Positions 1 to 8,183 of a DNA stretch of 64,000 nucleotides are shown piece after piece. A model generated the notes under the pieces. It was given only the letters and a program-made list of their open reading frames with translations. It was not told the DNA's origin and ran no database searches. Source of the stretch: Bacillota bacterium (GTDB taxonomy: Bacteria > Bacillota > Clostridia > Lachnospirales > Lachnospiraceae); assembly GCA_023414875.1 (NCBI GenBank), contig JAEZMV010000013.1:8108-72107 (forward strand), read 5' to 3'. Within the stretch, counting starts at the first letter, position 1, and each line of letters starts with the position of its first letter. The translations under genes were made by a program, and so were the position numbers.

Positions 1-197
1 GCATAAACGTCAGTAGTGCCGGTATTAGCTGCATCCGTATCAGCTGATTTACTGTCATTACCAGAGTTTCCTCTACTGAATAATACGAAAAGATATATAA
101 TACCGGCAATTAAAATTATTACGGTAAGAATACTTGAAATAATTATTTTCTTGTGATCTTTTTGGGGTTTCTTGTTAAAATGTATTGTATCCTTCAT
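1..197 (-). CDS. Membrane-anchored protein, N-terminal part only
   Basis: Only the first 65 codons lie in the window; the gene runs off the left edge. The start is the ATG at 197 because an AGGAAG ribosome site sits 7 bases upstream; an in-frame ATG six bases earlier is too close to that site. The protein opens with about 16 basic, polar residues, then one hydrophobic segment (about residues 17-41), then a Ser/Thr/Asp/Asn-rich stretch typical of a linker to an extracellular domain. This indicates a type II membrane anchor with the functional domain outside the window. No family can be assigned. Confidence 0.6.
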   Translation of the reverse strand, partial: MKDTIHFNKKPQKDHKKIIISSILTVIILIAGIIYLFVLFSRGNSGNDSKSADTDAANTGTTDVY

Positions 198-443
198 AAC
201 CATACTTCCTTTTTTACTACAATTAAACTACTTTGCATACATAATAGCAAATCTGTAAGTAATCGTAAAGCCAATATACCTGACATTCTATGCAATTATT
301 GTATAAACTTCATACTTTAGGTAGTTCCATTTGTATGCAACTTTATACGCAGCTTAAATATAATATGATGACACAATGAGCACCATATAACAAATGATGA
401 AACCACATGGAACCTCAACAGCTTATCCTCCCCTTTTTAGTAG

Positions 444-480
444 ACAGCCCTCCACAATAGCGTGGTGGGCTGTTTGCTTT
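444..480 (+). terminator. Stem-loop terminator
   Basis: ACAGCCC-x-CCAC pairs with GTGG-x-GGGCTGT around a six-base loop, followed by TTGCTTT. It lies in the gap between the leftward partial gene and the blaI-like promoter. No gene is visible immediately upstream on the plus strand, so it may be left over from a lost gene or serve to insulate the operon. The rest of 198-540 holds nothing recognisable. Confidence 0.5.
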
Positions 481-547
481 ACATATGTGGGTTGTTTAAC
501 ACCTAATTGCTTGGTTTTATTATTATAAAGTTTTCCAGTAAGATTTA

Positions 548-587
548 TTGACAAGTTGTAGTTTAGTCATTATAATAAAACTACAAC
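548..587 (+). promoter_or_regulatory. blaI-type promoter with operator dyad
   Basis: A perfect TTGACA (548-553) and TATAAT (571-576) are 17 bases apart. A 10-bp perfect inverted repeat, GTTGTAGTTT (555-564) and AAACTACAAC (578-587), brackets the -10 box. The half-site AACTACA recurs as a tight palindrome at 1979-1994 in front of the ABC genes, which suggests both are bound by the adjacent BlaI-like repressor. Confidence 0.75.
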
Positions 588-608
588 ATATCAATCAAAG
601 GAGGAACT

Positions 609-986
609 ATGGAACAATACGTATCCATTTCAGAATCCGAATGGCAAGTGATGAAAGTTATTTGGGATGAATCACCTCAAACCCTGCAAGAAATATTAAC
701 TAAATTACATCATACGGGATGGAGTCCAACCACTATTCAAACATACCTTGCAAGATTGGTAAAGAAGAAAGCACTGATTACTGAACGGCAAGGTAAAGGC
801 TATTTATATTATGCGGCTATTTCTGAAACTGAATGCCAGCTAAAAGAAAGTAAAACATTTTTAGGCCGAGTATATGATGGCTCGCTCGCCAGTATGGTAT
901 CCGGCTTTGTAAAAAGTGGCAATCTGTCTGATGATGAATTGTCTGAACTGAAAAAGCTGATTGAGCAGCAGGAGAAAAAAAGATGA
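609..986 (+). CDS. BlaI/MecI-family transcriptional repressor
   Basis: A 125-residue winged-helix repressor of the BlaI/MecI/CopY family. The N-terminal half carries the helix-turn-helix (about residues 8-65; WSPTTIQTYLARLVKKKAL is the recognition region) and the C-terminal third is the helical dimerisation arm. In this family the repressor is inactivated when its partner protease cleaves it at an Asn-Phe bond; here the equivalent position appears to be Gly99-Phe100, so cleavage may differ. The gene overlaps the following BlaR1-like gene by 4 bases and has an AAAGGAGG ribosome site. It probably represses its own promoter and the downstream ABC transporter through shared AACTACA half-sites. 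Confidence 0.9.
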   Translation: MEQYVSISESEWQVMKVIWDESPQTLQEILTKLHHTGWSPTTIQTYLARLVKKKALITERQGKGYLYYAAISETECQLKESKTFLGRVYDGSLASMVSGFVKSGNLSDDELSELKKLIEQQEKKR

Positions 987-1951
987 TTGTTTTTGGTAAT
1001 ATATTCTACATCATAATTTTTATTTCTATAGTAGGAAGCGTATTCTCTATACTTGCACTTTTGGCAAAAAAGGTACTGCATATTGTTATACCGCTTTGGT
1101 TTGACGTGTGCGGGATTTGTTTCTTTTTAATCCCATTTATCATCCCTACGTTATGGCTTATTTCACCGGAAGAACCTTCATGGGTTTATGGCTATAAGGT
1201 AGCTTGCGCTGTATGGCTGTTCGGAGCTATTGGTTTCGGCGTGTACTATATTACGAGAAGCATATTAGCCTGCTACGCACTAAAGAAGTATCGTGTTTGT
1301 GACGATGAGCGAATCAATCGGATTTATTACGACTGTATGTCCATCTCTGACTTGAAAAAAGCGCCTGTATTGTATTTCGGAACGCTGAACGAGCCCGCCT
1401 GCGTTGTTACATTCTTCCGTCCTGCTGTCATTCTAAACGAAGTTATCGTAAAGCAGCTTATGGATAAGGAGCTTGGAATTGTCCTCTGCCATGAACTAAC
1501 ACACATTAAGCGAAAACATCATATTTATCAGAATACTTTTAACTTAATCAACATTCTCCATTGGTTCAATCTCTTTGCATGGATTTATAAAAATGATTTT
1601 GCCGAGCATTGCGAAATAGATTGTGACCAAAAGGCTCTATCCATTATGAATGATAAGGTAACAGAAATCGAGTATGCGACTGCCATGTTACATTTGATGG
1701 AATTATCATCAAATCATCGTAAGCATAAAGCAGGTGGCATGAAAGCTCTTGGCTATCTGCATGCAAAACAACGTATGAACGTTATCTTTAATGAGTCGAC
1801 AAGGGTTTGGCGAATGATTTGTATGATAATTTTAGTGTTTTTTATAACTTTGACTGTACTGTTTTCTGTCTATGTAAGCCGCTCCTACTTTTACCCTTAT
1901 TCTGTCGATGACATAGCGTCAGAGTACCTAGCATATTATGATGCTTATTAG
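983..1951 (+). CDS. BlaR1/MecR1-type M56 membrane metallopeptidase, no sensor domain
   Basis: A 322-residue M56-family integral membrane protease. Hydrophobic segments lie at about residues 5-28, 33-60, 72-98 and 277-297. The zinc site HELTH is at residues 170-174, with a downstream acidic cluster (EHCEIDCD, about 208-215) likely to supply the third ligand. Classical BlaR1 and MecR1 carry a C-terminal penicillin-binding sensor of about 250 residues after the last membrane helix; this protein has only about 25 residues there. The stimulus must therefore be sensed another way, for example by the membrane segments or a partner protein. It is translationally coupled to the repressor gene and presumably cleaves it. 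Confidence 0.88.
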   Translation: MIVFGNIFYIIIFISIVGSVFSILALLAKKVLHIVIPLWFDVCGICFFLIPFIIPTLWLISPEEPSWVYGYKVACAVWLFGAIGFGVYYITRSILACYALKKYRVCDDERINRIYYDCMSISDLKKAPVLYFGTLNEPACVVTFFRPAVILNEVIVKQLMDKELGIVLCHELTHIKRKHHIYQNTFNLINILHWFNLFAWIYKNDFAEHCEIDCDQKALSIMNDKVTEIEYATAMLHLMELSSNHRKHKAGGMKALGYLHAKQRMNVIFNESTRVWRMICMIILVFFITLTVLFSVYVSRSYFYPYSVDDIASEYLAYYDAY

Positions 1952-1978
1952 GACGAATAATGTTTTTTTATTCAATTA

Positions 1979-1994
1979 AACTACACATGTAGTT
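1979..1994. promoter_or_regulatory. BlaI-type operator before the ABC genes
   Basis: AACTACACATGTAGTT is a palindrome with perfect 7-base arms around CA, matching the TACA/TGTA core of BlaI/MecI operators. It lies 14 bases before the ATG of the ATPase gene, just before its AAGGAGG ribosome site. It repeats the half-sites found around the operon promoter. Confidence 0.7.
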
Positions 1995-2008
1995 CTAAGG
2001 AGGAATTA

Positions 2009-2884
2009 ATGAATAATATTGAAATCAACCACTTGTCAAAACACTATAAAAACGGTGTTATTGCGTTGGACGACATCAGTTTTACCGTCAAAAGCGGTGT
2101 ATTTGGTTTATTAGGGCATAACGGAGCCGGAAAATCCACTCTAATGAAAGCGTTAGTTACTATTCTTCAACCCGATAGCGGAACTATAAAAGTTTGCGGT
2201 TTCGACACGAAAAAGCAAGGCGACGAGGTGCGCAAGCGCATTGGCTATCTGCCACAGGAATTGGCTATGTATTCGACCCTCTCTACCTTCGACTTTGTAA
2301 ACTATATGGCCGAGCTAAAAGGTGTTCATGACAAAAACGCGGTGAGGCGTGTACTTGAACAGGTTGAAATGCTAGAGTTTTCAAAGAGAAAAATCGGAGA
2401 ACTGTCTGGCGGTATGAAAAGGCGCGTTGGTATCGCGCAGGCACTTGTGGGAAATCCACAAATCCTTGTGGTAGATGAACCGACTGCCGGACTTGACCCG
2501 GAAGAACGGGTGCGTTTTCGCGGTGTACTCTCCCGTTTTGCAAAAGACAGTAAGACCGTGCTGCTGTCTACGCACATTATAGACGATGTTCATCAGGTAT
2601 GCGAGGAATTGGCTGTGATAAGAAAAGGCCGCCTATTCTATACAGGCACTTCCTCTGATCTTATGAAGCGTGTGAATGGAAAAATAAAAATTTTGAAATT
2701 AGAACGGGAAGAACAGTTGATTGATTTACAGAAGCAGGCAGTTGTTATTTCCACGACCTATGAGCGTAGCGGATTGATCGCCCGCATTATGGATGAAGGT
2801 ATGATTTTTACCGAGGCTGAGTGTGTCCCTGCAACGCTTGAAGATGCTTATGTATATTGTATGGGAGGGAAAGCCCATGCGTAA
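2009..2884 (+). CDS. ABC transporter ATP-binding protein
   Basis: A 291-residue nucleotide-binding subunit. Walker A GHNGAGKST is at residues 37-45, the signature LSGGM at 132-136, and Walker B ILVVDEP at 152-158 followed by TAGLDP. The C-terminal 70 residues extend past the core fold, as is common in ABC-2 exporters for antibiotics or lipids. It heads a three-gene transporter whose two membrane subunits follow with a coupled 8-base overlap. The BlaI-type operator directly upstream suggests induction together with the BlaR1-like protease, so an envelope-active antibiotic or peptide is the likely substrate (inference). Confidence 0.93.
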   Translation: MNNIEINHLSKHYKNGVIALDDISFTVKSGVFGLLGHNGAGKSTLMKALVTILQPDSGTIKVCGFDTKKQGDEVRKRIGYLPQELAMYSTLSTFDFVNYMAELKGVHDKNAVRRVLEQVEMLEFSKRKIGELSGGMKRRVGIAQALVGNPQILVVDEPTAGLDPEERVRFRGVLSRFAKDSKTVLLSTHIIDDVHQVCEELAVIRKGRLFYTGTSSDLMKRVNGKIKILKLEREEQLIDLQKQAVVISTTYERSGLIARIMDEGMIFTEAECVPATLEDAYVYCMGGKAHA

Positions 2885-3635
2885 GTGTTTCTCTATTATT
2901 CACTACGAATACAAGATGCAAATAAGGAGTATTGCCTCTTGGAGCGTTTTGATTACGGCTGTGATAATAGCCTTGATAGATAATTTTCCATCAGCGGGAA
3001 ACCTTGCACGTCTGGAGTTCCTTGCTCAACCTACATACTTCATTTACCGTACGATGAGCCTAGATGCCCTGATTATGGTTTTCGGATTGATGTTTTTGCT
3101 TTCAATCCGTATTCCTCTTGATTTAAATACAGATGTTAAAAACTTAATAATGGCAAGCCCTGTAACAAAGGGACAGTACGTATACGGAAAGTTGTTTAGC
3201 GGTTTTCTATTTACCTTTACAATGCTTACGCTGTTTATGACACTAAATACCTTAATCTATTTTATAGCAGCGCCCTTTAATATATCGGTAGCAAATTGTC
3301 TTATCCCCCTTATGAAAGCACTCGTTGTAAATGGCCTTCCCGTCAGCTTTTTCATCAGTTTTGTTTCAGTAGCACTTCCTGCGGTGATGGATGTACGGTT
3401 ATTTTATCTGCTTGCTTCTGTTTTGTTTCTGATCAATGCTTTTTCAGTTAGCTCTACAGAACAAATGCCATTCTACCTGATTACTTCCGGCGATTTGATT
3501 AAACTGATATGGCAGCATCCGGAATTCCCGTTTCGTAATACCGGCAGCGTTCAGGCAAATCTTTTATTTCTTATAGGATGTGGGCTTAGTGCATTAGTAC
3601 CTCTATTTCTGAAGCACAGATTTTGGAGGGTTTAA
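2877..3635 (+). CDS. ABC-2-type transporter permease
   Basis: A 252-residue polytopic membrane protein with about six hydrophobic segments. The start at 2877 was chosen because a GGGAGG ribosome site lies 8 bases upstream, inside the end of the ATPase gene; an earlier in-frame ATG at 2823 has no such site. It overlaps the ATPase gene by 8 bases, so the two are translationally coupled. The second, shorter membrane subunit follows after 2 bases. Its sequence is not close to a named family from memory; the role is assigned from topology and operon position. Confidence 0.82.
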   Translation: MRKCFSIIHYEYKMQIRSIASWSVLITAVIIALIDNFPSAGNLARLEFLAQPTYFIYRTMSLDALIMVFGLMFLLSIRIPLDLNTDVKNLIMASPVTKGQYVYGKLFSGFLFTFTMLTLFMTLNTLIYFIAAPFNISVANCLIPLMKALVVNGLPVSFFISFVSVALPAVMDVRLFYLLASVLFLINAFSVSSTEQMPFYLITSGDLIKLIWQHPEFPFRNTGSVQANLLFLIGCGLSALVPLFLKHRFWRV

Positions 3636-3637
3636 TC

Positions 3638-4264
3638 ATGAACCACATTAAAAGTGAACTGAAAATCATGGGGATAAACCCGATACTAATTTCATTTGCC
3701 TTTATTACGGTCTTTGTGCTGCTTGCCTTGCTTACTGGCGATTTACTAAATTTAAGCTGCATTGGATTTGAAGTAATATTCCCATTCTACGCCGCTATCG
3801 CTATTGGAGAATGGGGAAGAACAAGAGCCGATGACAACTATGATGTAATAGCGTCACAAGGAAGGTCTTTGTTCGTGTGGGTGTTTTTTAGATTTTTGGC
3901 TGTATTTGCTACAATTAGCCTGAATGCGGTGTTATGTATGGCTATTGTATCTTATATACGGAACGAAATGCCATTATGGGAGATGTCCTTAATGTACTTT
4001 CCCACTGCGATGTTTCTATCCACGCTTGCTGCCATGTTCAATCTCCACATCACACAGGAGCATATTTCAACCTTGACCTGCGGCGTAGTCTGGTTAGTTA
4101 CAATACTAATAAGAAGTCTACTTCGCCTCCCCGGTATGGAGTATGTCTATTTATTTATCCGATATGCAGGAGATCAGAACGGTGTATGGCTTACAAACAA
4201 AGTTGTTCTGCTTATCATTTGCGGTTTTATGTGGGGCGGAATCTATTTATCATGCCGCAGATAA
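3638..4264 (+). CDS. ABC transporter second membrane subunit
   Basis: A 208-residue hydrophobic protein with five or six membrane segments. The start at 3638 follows the GGAGG ribosome site that lies at the end of the upstream permease gene. It is the last gene of the regulator-protease-ABC operon. The heterodimeric-permease arrangement (one ATPase, two unlike permeases) fits bacteriocin-immunity or antibiotic-export type ABC-2 systems, but no substrate can be read from the sequence. Confidence 0.75.
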   Translation: MNHIKSELKIMGINPILISFAFITVFVLLALLTGDLLNLSCIGFEVIFPFYAAIAIGEWGRTRADDNYDVIASQGRSLFVWVFFRFLAVFATISLNAVLCMAIVSYIRNEMPLWEMSLMYFPTAMFLSTLAAMFNLHITQEHISTLTCGVVWLVTILIRSLLRLPGMEYVYLFIRYAGDQNGVWLTNKVVLLIICGFMWGGIYLSCRR

Positions 4265-4359
4265 GTGGATTATATTAAATCATCTTCTATACGCAATTAG
4301 CCTCCCATTTTTAGTGAAAAGCCTACCACAAACAAGATGAAAATATATATACATATACC

Positions 4360-4482
4360 TTATGCTAGATTAAAAAAGCTCTGCATTTCCTCTCTACCCC
4401 AGATATCTCCAAGAGCCATGACGAAACGATAATAGTTCATCGTCTCATCCAAATCCGGAAGTATTTGATAATACCATAACAT
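4360..4482 (-). CDS. Small 40-residue hypothetical protein
   Basis: A short reading frame beginning 11 bases after the stop of the PNPOx-fold gene, on the same strand, with an AAGGAG ribosome site 4-5 bases before the ATG. The product begins MLWYYQILPDLDETMNYY and is rich in aromatic and acidic residues, with no membrane helix. It could be a genuine small protein co-transcribed with the MarR/PNPOx pair, or the remnant of a larger gene. No family is recognised. Confidence 0.45.
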   Translation of the reverse strand: MLWYYQILPDLDETMNYYRFVMALGDIWGREEMQSFFNLA

Positions 4483-4493
4483 AAAACTCCTTG

Positions 4494-4919
4494 TTAAATC
4501 TCTTCTATCGATAAGGTCACATTCTTCAGACCGTGATAATAATTGACTTTTTCCGCTGTGAATTTATAAACGCAATAATCCTCGTCGTCAACTCCTTGGG
4601 GGTAATAAATCTCACAACCGTCCCGCCAAAGGAAAGCTTTTGTGTCATGATCGGTACAGACTTCTATTGTACCGGTGAATAATGCTCCTTTGAACTGTTC
4701 ATTGTTGCAGTAATAAACCGATGCTTTCGGATTTTTCAGGAATTGCCCTACTCGCTTTGAGCTTGTATTGGTCGAAAAATATTGTACCCGAATATCATTG
4801 CTTTCAAAAACCATCATTGCCTTCATTTGGGGATAGCCTTCTTCATTGACCGAAGCAAGATAGGCAATTTTACTGTTATTACGCAGAGCACGGATGTCGG
4901 ATTTGATACTTTCATTCAT
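4494..4919 (-). CDS. Pyridoxamine 5'-phosphate oxidase-fold protein
   Basis: A 141-residue split-barrel flavin-binding protein of the PNPOx-like superfamily, judged by the N-terminal pattern (LRNNSKIAYLASVNEEGYPQ) and the middle segment with KNPKASVYY. Members reduce or bind flavin, heme or F420-like cofactors; clostridial homologues are often called general stress or nitroimidazole-resistance-type proteins. The gene starts inside the end of the MarR gene (ATGA overlap), so it is the likely target of that regulator. Specific substrate unknown. Confidence 0.8.
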   Translation of the reverse strand: MNESIKSDIRALRNNSKIAYLASVNEEGYPQMKAMMVFESNDIRVQYFSTNTSSKRVGQFLKNPKASVYYCNNEQFKGALFTGTIEVCTDHDTKAFLWRDGCEIYYPQGVDDEDYCVYKFTAEKVNYYHGLKNVTLSIEEI

Positions 4920-5335
4920 TTTGAATTCTCCTTTTTCATTAGATTATTTAATATCCTTATCAGGCAATCTTCAAAGGCGATAATTTCATCATCATTAAAA
5001 CCCTCGTAGAAAATCTCACTCATTCGCATGGATACTTCTTCGTACTGACTTTTCATCTTATCCGCGGCTTCCGTAAGCTTGATTTTGACTTTTCTTCGAT
5101 CAGACGGGTCAAATTCCCGCTTGATATGACCGGAGCCTTCGAGTCTGTCAAGCATACTTGTCAGTGTAGTTTTAGCGAGCCCTGTCTTTTCTGAGAGTTC
5201 GCTAATAGGGATATTATCATTATTCCACAGCACGAACAAAATTCGGCCTTGTGCCCCATTAAACTCATCGACTCCAAATTCCGCTAGCAGCTTTTCAAAC
5301 ACGCGCCCTTGAATTTGCTTGATTTTACTAATCAT
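4916..5335 (-). CDS. MarR-family transcriptional regulator
   Basis: A 139-residue winged-helix regulator. The DNA-binding region is about residues 40-95 (ISELSEKTGLAKTTLTSMLD as recognition helix, then the wing FDPSDRRKVKIKLT). The ATG at 5335 follows GGAGG. A possible alternative is the in-frame TTG at 5362, which is preceded at ideal spacing by AGGAGGTGAT, a perfect anti-16S match, and would add nine residues. It is co-transcribed with the PNPOx-fold gene and probably autoregulated through the palindrome in its promoter. Confidence 0.88.
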   Translation of the reverse strand: MISKIKQIQGRVFEKLLAEFGVDEFNGAQGRILFVLWNNDNIPISELSEKTGLAKTTLTSMLDRLEGSGHIKREFDPSDRRKVKIKLTEAADKMKSQYEEVSMRMSEIFYEGFNDDEIIAFEDCLIRILNNLMKKENSK

Positions 5336-5383
5336 GAATCCTCCGTTGGTTTTAGGTATCAAGTATATCACCTCCTCCTATAT

Positions 5384-5412
5384 AGAATATTACTATATAG
5401 TACTATTGTCAA
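5384..5412 (-). promoter_or_regulatory. MarR-gene promoter with embedded operator
   Basis: On the minus strand TTGACA (5412-5407) and TATTCT (5389-5384) are 17 bases apart. The spacer contains the perfect 12-bp palindrome TACTATATAGTA (5391-5402), and a further CTATATAG lies just downstream of the -10. Bound repressor there would block polymerase, so autorepression by the MarR protein is likely. Confidence 0.7.
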
Positions 5413-5476
5413 TCACTATTTGTAAGGTAATTATGTCCTAACCATCTTACTCAGGAGCTTCATTCTGTTTGCATAT

Positions 5477-5513
5477 GGAAACCCCCATGGTATATTGCGA
5501 CATGGGGGTTTCC
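5477..5513 (-). terminator. Stem-loop terminator of the toroid-VOC gene
   Basis: GGAAACCCCCATG pairs perfectly with CATGGGGGTTTCC around an 11-base loop. It lies 18 bases after the stop of the leftward toroid-VOC gene. AT-rich runs on both sides could make it bidirectional. Confidence 0.7.
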
Positions 5514-5531
5514 ATATTATTATTTTTTAAT

Positions 5532-6815
5532 TTACATTATGGTTAATTGGTTTCCGTCAGGATCATGTATAATCAGGCATTTTCCATAACTTTCATTTAG
5601 TAGCTTGAAATCAAAATATTTCTTTTCCTCTAAACGCTTTACGATATCCTCCATTCTACCTCGAACTGCAATCTCAACCGGGCCGTTACCCTTACCCCAG
5701 TTTTCTTCTCTCCACAGGCAGATCTGAAAAGCATCTACACCAAGACCCAATTTAATTCCGTCAATATCCTTATTATATCCCGGAAACATGATCGGAATTC
5801 CAAGAAGATCATGATAAAACGATTTCATTGTTTCGATCTGGCTGGTATGTAAGTTCACACAATACAATTTCCTAATCATAAGAGTCTGACCAAATGTTTC
5901 TTCACTTAACCCTTGTAAAAAACTAAGATTCTTTATAATCAGATGAGCTTTCCACCAATTTTCTGCAATGTACCACTGCTCTAAATAATCCTCCCACTTC
6001 CAGTTAATTGACCAGGTTCCATCCGACTTCTGAGTATTCTTTATAAAATCACACTCATCATTTGCTAACTCTTTGAAGCTCTGATATAAATAATTCTCCT
6101 TATCCATGAAGAAGTTTGAAGGTTTACATACATATTCAACTATCCAGGAAGCCCTATCCCATGTGATTGTCTTATTAATCTTCTGTAATAAAAGCTTCTC
6201 GACTTCTTCGATTGACAACTCATCGGCCAGTCCCACCTTACGACAATACTCTGTCATCCTCACGTAACAGGCAAGTATATGCATCTCATCGCATTTATCT
6301 GTTTCCTTCAGACAGAGAATCGCATCTTTCACAATACCATGGCATTTTTTATATAAAGCACTATCCTTATCGGCGAACCTCAAAGCAAAGCCTGCTAATG
6401 CAGCAGTTGGATTATATATAATCGTATCATAGGATTGAATGTTATAGTGCCACCAAGAGGCATGGGGATAGTCATTATTGGATGGCACTGTATTAAGCCA
6501 GCACCTTCCATTAAAATCCTTACCGCTTTCTAAGTATTTGAGTATTCCCTGAATAATAGGGTGGTCCTCTTCTAGACACACCTCATTCAGAATTTCAGTC
6601 GCTGCCCAGGTTTGTATTGGCGAAGATAATGGGTTAAAGGAATCTGCTTCCAAAGCATCTCCAAATCCTCCATCCTCATTTTGGTATTCCATAAGAGCTG
6701 ACAATACTGCCTCCCGACTTCCATTTTCAAATAGATACTGAAATCGAGCTATATCTAAATATCTGGCATTAAAGTAAATCCATTTTCTTGCCCTATCAAA
6801 AATATCGTTATGCAT
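5532..6815 (-). CDS. Terpenoid-cyclase-like toroid fused to a VOC domain
   Basis: A 427-residue two-domain protein. Residues 1 to about 305 are helical, with QW-like repeats (QNEDGGFG at 45-52 and QKSDGTWS at 262-269) as in the alpha/alpha toroid of prenyltransferases and squalene-hopene cyclases. Residues about 313-427 form a vicinal-oxygen-chelate (glyoxalase/bleomycin-resistance) domain starting RKLYCVNLHTS and ending HDPDGNQLTIM. The usual C-terminal Glu metal ligand after PDGN is Thr here, so classical metal-dependent activity is doubtful. The DxDD cyclase motif was not seen. The start at 6815 follows AGGAGG by 7 bases. The gene stands alone with its own terminator. Confidence 0.75.
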   Translation of the reverse strand: MHNDIFDRARKWIYFNARYLDIARFQYLFENGSREAVLSALMEYQNEDGGFGDALEADSFNPLSSPIQTWAATEILNEVCLEEDHPIIQGILKYLESGKDFNGRCWLNTVPSNNDYPHASWWHYNIQSYDTIIYNPTAALAGFALRFADKDSALYKKCHGIVKDAILCLKETDKCDEMHILACYVRMTEYCRKVGLADELSIEEVEKLLLQKINKTITWDRASWIVEYVCKPSNFFMDKENYLYQSFKELANDECDFIKNTQKSDGTWSINWKWEDYLEQWYIAENWWKAHLIIKNLSFLQGLSEETFGQTLMIRKLYCVNLHTSQIETMKSFYHDLLGIPIMFPGYNKDIDGIKLGLGVDAFQICLWREENWGKGNGPVEIAVRGRMEDIVKRLEEKKYFDFKLLNESYGKCLIIHDPDGNQLTIM

Positions 6816-6907
6816 TAATTTACCTCCTTTGTATTTCAATTACACATAAAATACACTAATATCGGAAGTATGTATAGAATAAATGCGACATCATTATTAA
6901 GTGTCCA

Positions 6908-7723
6908 TTATCTGAAAACCGTCTTCTCTTCCATGGCATATATCTTTGCCTCGCACGGTGTTATACCATGATACATTTTGAACTCCCTCAACAAATGAGA
7001 TTGATCACTATAGCCTAATTGAAGTACCAGTTCATTCACATCTTGGCTTAGGAGAATTCCCCTCCACGTATTTTGGTACCTAATAAGATTAGTAAATTGT
7101 TTAGGTGATAAGTCCATTCTGGTGCGAAACAAACGTTCCAGCTGCCTTCTTCCGATAAAACACTGGTCAGCGAGCGCATCGATCCGGATATTCCCCTTAT
7201 TCTTTAGAACATGATACATAACATTCATAAAATCCGTGTCCAGAAATTTTTCGTTGATGTGTTTTATTAGAAGCTTGTTCGAAATATTTATGAAGTCGTC
7301 AAAATTACTGTCTATGCTTATATTTTTCTTTATCTCATTTACATAATAACTCATATGGAAATCCGCATCCAAGAGTACATTTCGCGTGTCTTGCAGTGTA
7401 TCGCCTGAAAGTATAGAAAAACTCCAAACATAGAATCTTACCGCAAAAAATTTCTTATTTGTAAAAGAAGCTGAAATATGGTCAAAATACGGCTTATCAT
7501 TAACACCACAGAAAGTAGCGATGACGATACCCTCTCTGTTTACAGAAAAAATGATATCTACACATGTATCAGGAATTACAAGGTTATCATATTCTTCTGG
7601 AATGCTTTCATAATACCAATAGCACCGTACATATGGCGCAAGCGCAGCATTGGCCCCTCTTTCAATATAGGTATAATTTCTATTGCCTGCAATCAGTGGC
7701 ATATATAGCTTTCTTAAATCCAT
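6908..7723 (-). CDS. AraC-family transcriptional regulator
   Basis: A 271-residue regulator. The C-terminal 95 residues (about 170-265) hold the two helix-turn-helix units of the AraC family (RIDALADQCFIGRRQLERLF and the second with LGYSDQSHLLREFKMYHG). The N-terminal domain (PYVRCYWYYES) resembles the DUF6597 sensor of AraC proteins found beside VOC or DNA-repair genes. It has an AGGAGGAG ribosome site. It lies 92 bases upstream of the toroid-VOC gene on the same strand and may regulate it, or be co-transcribed with it. Confidence 0.9.
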   Translation of the reverse strand: MDLRKLYMPLIAGNRNYTYIERGANAALAPYVRCYWYYESIPEEYDNLVIPDTCVDIIFSVNREGIVIATFCGVNDKPYFDHISASFTNKKFFAVRFYVWSFSILSGDTLQDTRNVLLDADFHMSYYVNEIKKNISIDSNFDDFINISNKLLIKHINEKFLDTDFMNVMYHVLKNKGNIRIDALADQCFIGRRQLERLFRTRMDLSPKQFTNLIRYQNTWRGILLSQDVNELVLQLGYSDQSHLLREFKMYHGITPCEAKIYAMEEKTVFR

Positions 7724-7976
7724 ATTCTTCTCCTCCTACGAATAATAGGACACCTCATATAGACTTTAATCTATATAATATACTGCTAAACTCATACACT
7801 TTGAATAATAAGCTGCTCATCTTCACAGTCTCTGCATCCTCGTTCAAATCAAGGAGCTTATTCTGACATTATGACTACCTAGGTTGCAGAACTTGACCTT
7901 CCTCTGTCTCGATTACTTCTACCTATATTTTACTATATAATTTCTTTTGCTACAATCGAACATGATATTAAAAATA

Positions 7977-8013
7977 CGAGGAGTCTGCAAAAACAGACTC
8001 CTCGTACCGAATG
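7977..8013. repeat. Hairpin repeat (GAGTCTGC family)
   Basis: CGAGGAGTCTG pairs with CAGACTCCTCG, followed by TACCGAATGC. The same core and tail (GAGTCTGC..GCAGACTC, then ..CCGAA) occur twice at 56028-56061 and 56176-56209, so this is a dispersed repeat. The surrounding gap 7870-8130 holds nothing else recognisable. Confidence 0.6.
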
Positions 8014-8134
8014 CTACCTGGTTACTATGTGTTGGTTTATATGAACATTCTCTACTTCATAATGAAAAGTCTGTTCAAGAACAAGATGAGGATTAGGTCT
8101 CCAAAATCATTAATACTACTTACATAAAAACCGG

Positions 8135-8183
8135 TTGACATTCAAACAATATTTTGTTATTATTTACCTACCAACCGTTTGGT
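8135..8183 (+). promoter_or_regulatory. tetR-type promoter and operator
   Basis: TTGACA (8135-8140) and TATTAT (8158-8163) are separated by 17 bases. Just downstream, ACCAACCGTTTGGT (8170-8183) is an inverted repeat resembling the site CTACCGAACGGTAG before the next gene. The position at the transcription start predicts autorepression by the TetR protein. Confidence 0.75.

Noticed and set aside
609..1951. Beta-lactam resistance operon
   Set aside because: No beta-lactamase or low-affinity PBP follows, and the BlaR1-like protein lacks the penicillin-binding sensor.
7755..7870. Minus-strand open stretch upstream of the AraC gene
   Set aside because: About 36 codons without start or family match; could be a gene tail but cannot be supported.
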